This document shows positions 60,960 through 64,000 of a stretch of DNA of 64,000 bases, in pieces. The position numbers were made by a program, and so were the translations under genes. The notes under the pieces were generated by a model that saw only the letters and a list, made by a program, of their open reading frames with translations, did not search any database and had not been told where the DNA came from. The DNA is from an uncultured Ruminococcus sp. (GTDB lineage Bacteria > Bacillota > Clostridia > Oscillospirales > Ruminococcaceae). Each line of letters begins with the position of its first letter. The stretch's first letter is position 1. The stretch spans positions 93,096 through 157,095 of the forward strand of contig CADAES010000006.1 in NCBI GenBank assembly GCA_902786975.1, given 5' to 3'.

Positions 60960-62150
60960 ATGACCAACCCAAACGGACGCTTCGGGATACACGGAGGACA
61001 GTATATACCCGAAACGCTGATGAATGCGGTCATCGAGCTTGAAAAGGCTTATAACTTCTACAAGAACGATGAACAGTTCAACAAGGAGCTGAGCGAGCTT
61101 CTCAACGACTATGCGGGCAGACCGTCAAGGCTGTATTTTGCAAAGAAGATGACCGAGGACCTCGGCGGTGCGAAGATATACCTCAAAAGAGAGGATCTCA
61201 ACCACACGGGCGCTCACAAGATAAACAACGTTCTCGGACAGGCTCTGCTTGCCAAGAAAATGGGCAAGACAAGGCTCATCGCAGAAACGGGCGCAGGTCA
61301 GCACGGCGTAGCGACCGCTACCGCAGCTGCTCTTATGGGTATGCAGTGCGTCGTTTTTATGGGCGAGAAGGACACCAAGCGTCAGGCGCTCAACGTTTAC
61401 CGCATGCGTCTGCTCGGCGCTGAGGTAATTCCCGTAACGACAGGTACAGCTACGCTCAAGGACGCTGTTTCCGAGGCGATGAGAGAGTGGACCTCAAGGA
61501 TAGACGATACCCACTACTGCCTCGGCTCTGTAATGGGACCGCACCCCTTCCCCACTATCGTAAGGGATTTTCAGGCTGTTATCTCAAAGGAGATAAAGCA
61601 GCAGATGCTCCAAAAGGAGGGCAGGCTCCCCGATGCTGTGCTCGCCTGCGTAGGCGGCGGCTCGAATGCTATCGGAAGCTTCTATCACTTTATCGAAAAC
61701 AAAGAGGTCGCACTTATCGGCTGCGAGGCTGCGGGGCGTGGCGTTGACACGTTTGAAACTGCGGCGACTATCGCAACGGGCAAGCTCGGCATCTTCCACG
61801 GAATGAAATCTTATTTCTGCCAGGACGAGTACGGACAGATAGCTCCCGTTTACTCTATCTCGGCAGGTCTTGACTACCCGGGCGTCGGACCCGAGCACGC
61901 TCACCTTCACGACATCGGCAGGGCGCAGTATGTTCCCGTTACCGACGACGAAGCAGTAAACGCTTTTGAATACCTTTCAAGGACAGAGGGGATAATCCCC
62001 GCTATCGAGTCGTCCCACGCCGTTGCACACGCACTGAAGATAGCCCCGACAATGGACAAGGACAAGATAATAGTTATCACCATTTCGGGCAGAGGCGACA
62101 AGGACTGCGCAGCTATCGCAAGATACAGAGGAGAGGATATAAATGAGTAA
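60960..62150 (+). CDS. trpB: Tryptophan synthase beta subunit
   Basis: A 396-residue PLP enzyme joining indole and serine. The PLP-Lys motif is [21 protein letters not shown], the phosphate-binding glycine loop is [10 protein letters not shown], and the C-terminal Ser is in ISGRGDKD. Additional hallmarks are [10 protein letters not shown] and [10 protein letters not shown]. Standard TrpB1 length. Overlaps trpA by 8 bp, a common coupling for the alpha2-beta2 complex. Confidence 0.98.
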   Translation: MTNPNGRFGIHGGQYIPETLMNAVIELEKAYNFYKNDEQFNKELSELLNDYAGRPSRLYFAKKMTEDLGGAKIYLKREDLNHTGAHKINNVLGQALLAKKMGKTRLIAETGAGQHGVATATAAALMGMQCVVFMGEKDTKRQALNVYRMRLLGAEVIPVTTGTATLKDAVSEAMREWTSRIDDTHYCLGSVMGPHPFPTIVRDFQAVISKEIKQQMLQKEGRLPDAVLACVGGGSNAIGSFYHFIENKEVALIGCEAAGRGVDTFETAATIATGKLGIFHGMKSYFCQDEYGQIAPVYSISAGLDYPGVGPEHAHLHDIGRAQYVPVTDDEAVNAFEYLSRTEGIIPAIESSHAVAHALKIAPTMDKDKIIVITISGRGDKDCAAIARYRGEDINE

Positions 62151-62913
62151 CATAAAAAAGGCTTTTGAAAACGGCAAGGCGTTCATTCCTTTCATAACCT
62201 GCGGCGACCCCGACCTCGAAACGACTGCAAAGGCTGTCAGGGCGGCTGTAAAGGGCGGTGCCGACCTTATCGAGCTTGGCATTCCGTTTTCCGACCCGAC
62301 CGCCGAGGGACCCGTCATTCAGGGTGCGAATATCCGTGCGCTCAGAGGCGGCGTTACAACAGACAAGGTGTTTGAGCTTGTGAAGGAGCTTCGCCGTGAC
62401 GTTACCGTACCGATGGTGTTTATGACATACGCAAACGTAGTGTTCTCCTACGGCTCGGAAAAGTTCATCTCGACCTGTAAGGAGATAGGGATCGACGGAC
62501 TGATAATCCCCGACCTGCCGTTTGAGGAAAAGGACGAGTTCCAGCCTGTGTGCGACAAATACGGCGTTGACCTTATCTCGCTCATCGCACCGACCTCGCA
62601 CGAGCGTATCTCGATGATTGCAAAGCAGGCGCAGGGCTTTATCTACGTTGTTTCCAGTCTCGGCGTAACGGGAACGAGAAGCGAGATAACCACCGACCTC
62701 GGCGCTATCGTCGATGTCATCAGAAAGAACACCGATGTTCCGTGCGCAATAGGCTTTGGTATATCAACTCCCGAGCAGGCAAAGAAAATGGCTGCCCTGT
62801 CAGACGGCGCTATCGTCGGCTCGGCAATAATCAAGATACTTGAAAAGTACGGCAAGGACGCTCCCGAGCATATCGGCGAGTATGTAAAGTCGATGAAAGA
62901 TGCGATAAGATAG
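62143..62913 (+). CDS. trpA: Tryptophan synthase alpha subunit
   Basis: A 256-residue TIM barrel cleaving indole-glycerol phosphate. The catalytic Glu is in [19 protein letters not shown], with the loop Asp in [11 protein letters not shown], and the phosphate-binding GFGISTPEQ and DGAIVGSAI. Last biosynthetic gene of the T-box operon. It overlaps trpB and is followed by cdd. Confidence 0.97.
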   Translation: MSNIKKAFENGKAFIPFITCGDPDLETTAKAVRAAVKGGADLIELGIPFSDPTAEGPVIQGANIRALRGGVTTDKVFELVKELRRDVTVPMVFMTYANVVFSYGSEKFISTCKEIGIDGLIIPDLPFEEKDEFQPVCDKYGVDLISLIAPTSHERISMIAKQAQGFIYVVSSLGVTGTRSEITTDLGAIVDVIRKNTDVPCAIGFGISTPEQAKKMAALSDGAIVGSAIIKILEKYGKDAPEHIGEYVKSMKDAIR

Positions 62914-62923
62914 GGTGATGACG

Positions 62924-63337
62924 ATGACCGACAGGACAAAGCTGATACAGGCGGCGCTTGACTGCCTTAAGAATTCATATGCGCCCTACTCGCAGTTCAA
63001 TGTTGCGGCGGCGGTGCTTTGCGCCTCGGGCAAGGTCTACACGGGCGTAAACGTCGAGAACGCTTCCTACCCTGCGGGGATATGCGCCGAGAGAAATGCG
63101 ATATTCCACGCTGCTGCCTGCGGTGAGCGTGAGATAACTGCGATAGCGATAGTCGGCGGAAAAGGCGGTATCGTGAGTGACTACTGCACTCCCTGCGGCG
63201 TTTGCAGACAGGTCATGAGAGAGTTCGCAGACCCCGGGAAGCTGACCGTCATCGTGGCAAAGTCGCCCGATGACTACAAGGAGTTCACTCTTGCACAGCT
63301 TCTGCCCGAGAGTTTCGGACCCGAGTTTCTCAAATGA
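62924..63337 (+). CDS. cdd: Cytidine deaminase
   Basis: A 137-residue homotetrameric-type deaminase. Zinc-site motifs are NASYPAGICAERNA (Cys and catalytic Glu) and CTPCGVCRQVM (two Cys). Start 62924 is favoured by AGGGTG six bases upstream; the earlier in-frame GTG and ATG are too close. It begins 10 bp after trpA with no terminator between, so the pyrimidine-salvage gene should ride on the Trp T-box transcript. Confidence 0.95.
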   Translation: MTDRTKLIQAALDCLKNSYAPYSQFNVAAAVLCASGKVYTGVNVENASYPAGICAERNAIFHAAACGEREITAIAIVGGKGGIVSDYCTPCGVCRQVMREFADPGKLTVIVAKSPDDYKEFTLAQLLPESFGPEFLK

Positions 63338-63379
63338 TACAGTAGAAAAAAGCGGACAGTTCCGCTAGAATCAAGATAA

Positions 63380-63840
63380 CCAGATACAAGAAGCAAGAGC
63401 TATAAAGGCTAGTTCGTTCGTTATAGCCCAATTTCTTGCCTCTTGCTTCTAAAAAGCGCAGCGCTCTTGCCTCCAGAGGCGCAAAGCCCCCGATCAGAAG
63501 TAAGAAGTAAGAGGTAAGAGATAAGAAACTTTGGCGGCTAGTTCGTTCGTTATAGCCCAATTTCTTGCCTCTTGCTTCTAAAAAGCGCAGCGCTCTTGCC
63601 TCCAGAGGCGCAAAGCCCCTGATTAGAAGTAAGAGGTAAGAAATAAGAATAATAAATCAGAACAATTTATAATTGTTTAGCCGAAGGGGTACGGGGGCGA
63701 CCGGAAAGCCCCCGATTAGAAGTAAGAGGTAAGAGATAAGAAACTTTGGCGGCTAGTTCGTTCGTTATAACCCAATTTCTTGCCTCTTGCTTCTAAAAAG
63801 CGCAGCGCTCTTGCCTCCAGAGGCGCAAAGTCCCCGATAA
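63380..63840. repeat. Array of dispersed-family repeats after cdd
   Basis: Three copies of a unit of about 85 bp start at about 63407, 63536 and 63751. Each runs from GGCTAGTTCGTTCGTTATA through CCTCTTGCTTCTAAAAAGCG and CAGAGGCGCAAAG. They are joined by AGAAGTAAGAGGTAAGAGATAAGAA spacers in variable length. One CCGAAGGGGT-GGGGGC hairpin lies at 63679-63714. Units contain small palindromes (GGCTA...TAGCC, AGCGCAGCGCT, GCCTCCAGAGGC). No protein-coding signal. Confidence 0.85.
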
Positions 63841-63854
63841 AAGAACATAGTGTT

Positions 63855-63887
63855 AAAAAACAGCCGTACAGATGAACTGCACGGCTG
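63855..63887 (-). terminator. Terminator of the partial gene at the right edge
   Basis: Stem CAGCCGT-CAG / CTG-ACGGCTG around ATGAA, with T6 on the minus strand, 13 bp past the stop codon. Confidence 0.8.
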
Positions 63888-63899
63888 CGTTTCTTATTA

Positions 63900-64000
63900 T
63901 CAGTTGTTGATGAACTTGTCCTCTTCGTTGTTCCAGCTGTACAGCTTTCTGATCTCCTCGCCGACCTTCTCGGAAGGATGCTCTGCGTGCAGCTTTCTCA
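63900..64000 (-). CDS. ilvC: C-terminal end of probable ketol-acid reductoisomerase
   Basis: Thirty-three codons enter from the right edge and stop at 63900. The sequence KLHAEHPSEKVGEEIRKLYSW followed by a short polar tail resembles the C-terminal knot region of IlvC. There a helix reads like AEHPIEKVGAELR-MMPW or a similar variant. Only the tail is visible, so the assignment is tentative. It is transcribed toward the repeat array and ends in a terminator. Confidence 0.5.
   Translation of the reverse strand, partial: RKLHAEHPSEKVGEEIRKLYSWNNEEDKFINN

Noticed and set aside
63400-63840. CRISPR array
   Set aside because: Repeat units are about 85 bp, spacers are themselves repetitive and unequal, and no cas genes are present.

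Overview
The window looks like a chromosomal segment of a Gram-positive anaerobe of the Ruminococcus group (Oscillospiraceae). The supporting signs are an IreB homologue, lysine riboswitch and T-box leaders, strong Shine-Dalgarno sites, threonine-rich TTT linkers in surface lipoproteins, indolepyruvate:ferredoxin oxidoreductase with a 2[4Fe-4S] ferredoxin, and a rubredoxin-fused flavodiiron protein. Genus is an inference from gene style; there is no 16S here.

Layout. (1) 0-12 kb, minus strand: a PdaA-like deacetylase, ireB, pheST under a Phe T-box, a membrane protein, an acyl-CoA synthetase, and a queuosine run queA-PAS-GNAT-tgt followed by mntP. (2) 11.8-19.7 kb, plus strand: lysine riboswitch, asd-dapA, a MITE-like inverted repeat, dapB, then lysR-metE-metF and a displaced copy of the dapB 3' end with a terminator. 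(3) 19.8-27.3 kb, minus strand: a FIST-GGDEF protein with a flavodiiron protein, a YjbR protein and a glutaminase-truncated asparagine synthetase, and two secreted or membrane proteins. (4) 27.6-42.2 kb: a probable decayed genomic island bounded by a direct repeat of a tRNA-Gln 3' end. It holds an integrase remnant, a membrane-tethered sigma factor with an FtsX-type ABC exporter, a lipoprotein/ABC-2 exporter divergent from an ECF sigma/anti-sigma pair, a recombinase scrap, a HipA-like kinase and a replication-protein scrap. (5) 42.2-48 kb, minus strand: two tRNA-Gln genes, a VTC/DUF4956 pair, a two-component system, a transglutaminase-like protein and a ferredoxin. (6) 48-53 kb, minus strand: an ACT protein, a PaaK-type ligase and iorBA. 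(7) 53-63.3 kb, plus strand: galK, two unknown genes, trmB, and a complete trpEGDCFBA operon under a Trp T-box, ending in cdd. (8) 63.4-64 kb: a repeat array and the end of a probable ilvC.

How it works together. Three amino-acid pathways (Lys, Met, Trp) and Phe-tRNA charging are each controlled by a recognisable cis element: a riboswitch, a LysR-type Met-box, and two T-boxes. The most unusual biology is in the island. There, two sigma-factor/ABC-exporter modules look like envelope-stress or antimicrobial-peptide responses. One uses a sigma factor fused to a membrane anchor and an extracytoplasmic domain. The other has mirror-image ECF promoters that predict its whole regulon.

Several intergenic regions carry members of dispersed non-coding repeat families. 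Start codons were chosen by Shine-Dalgarno position where this differed from the longest open frame.
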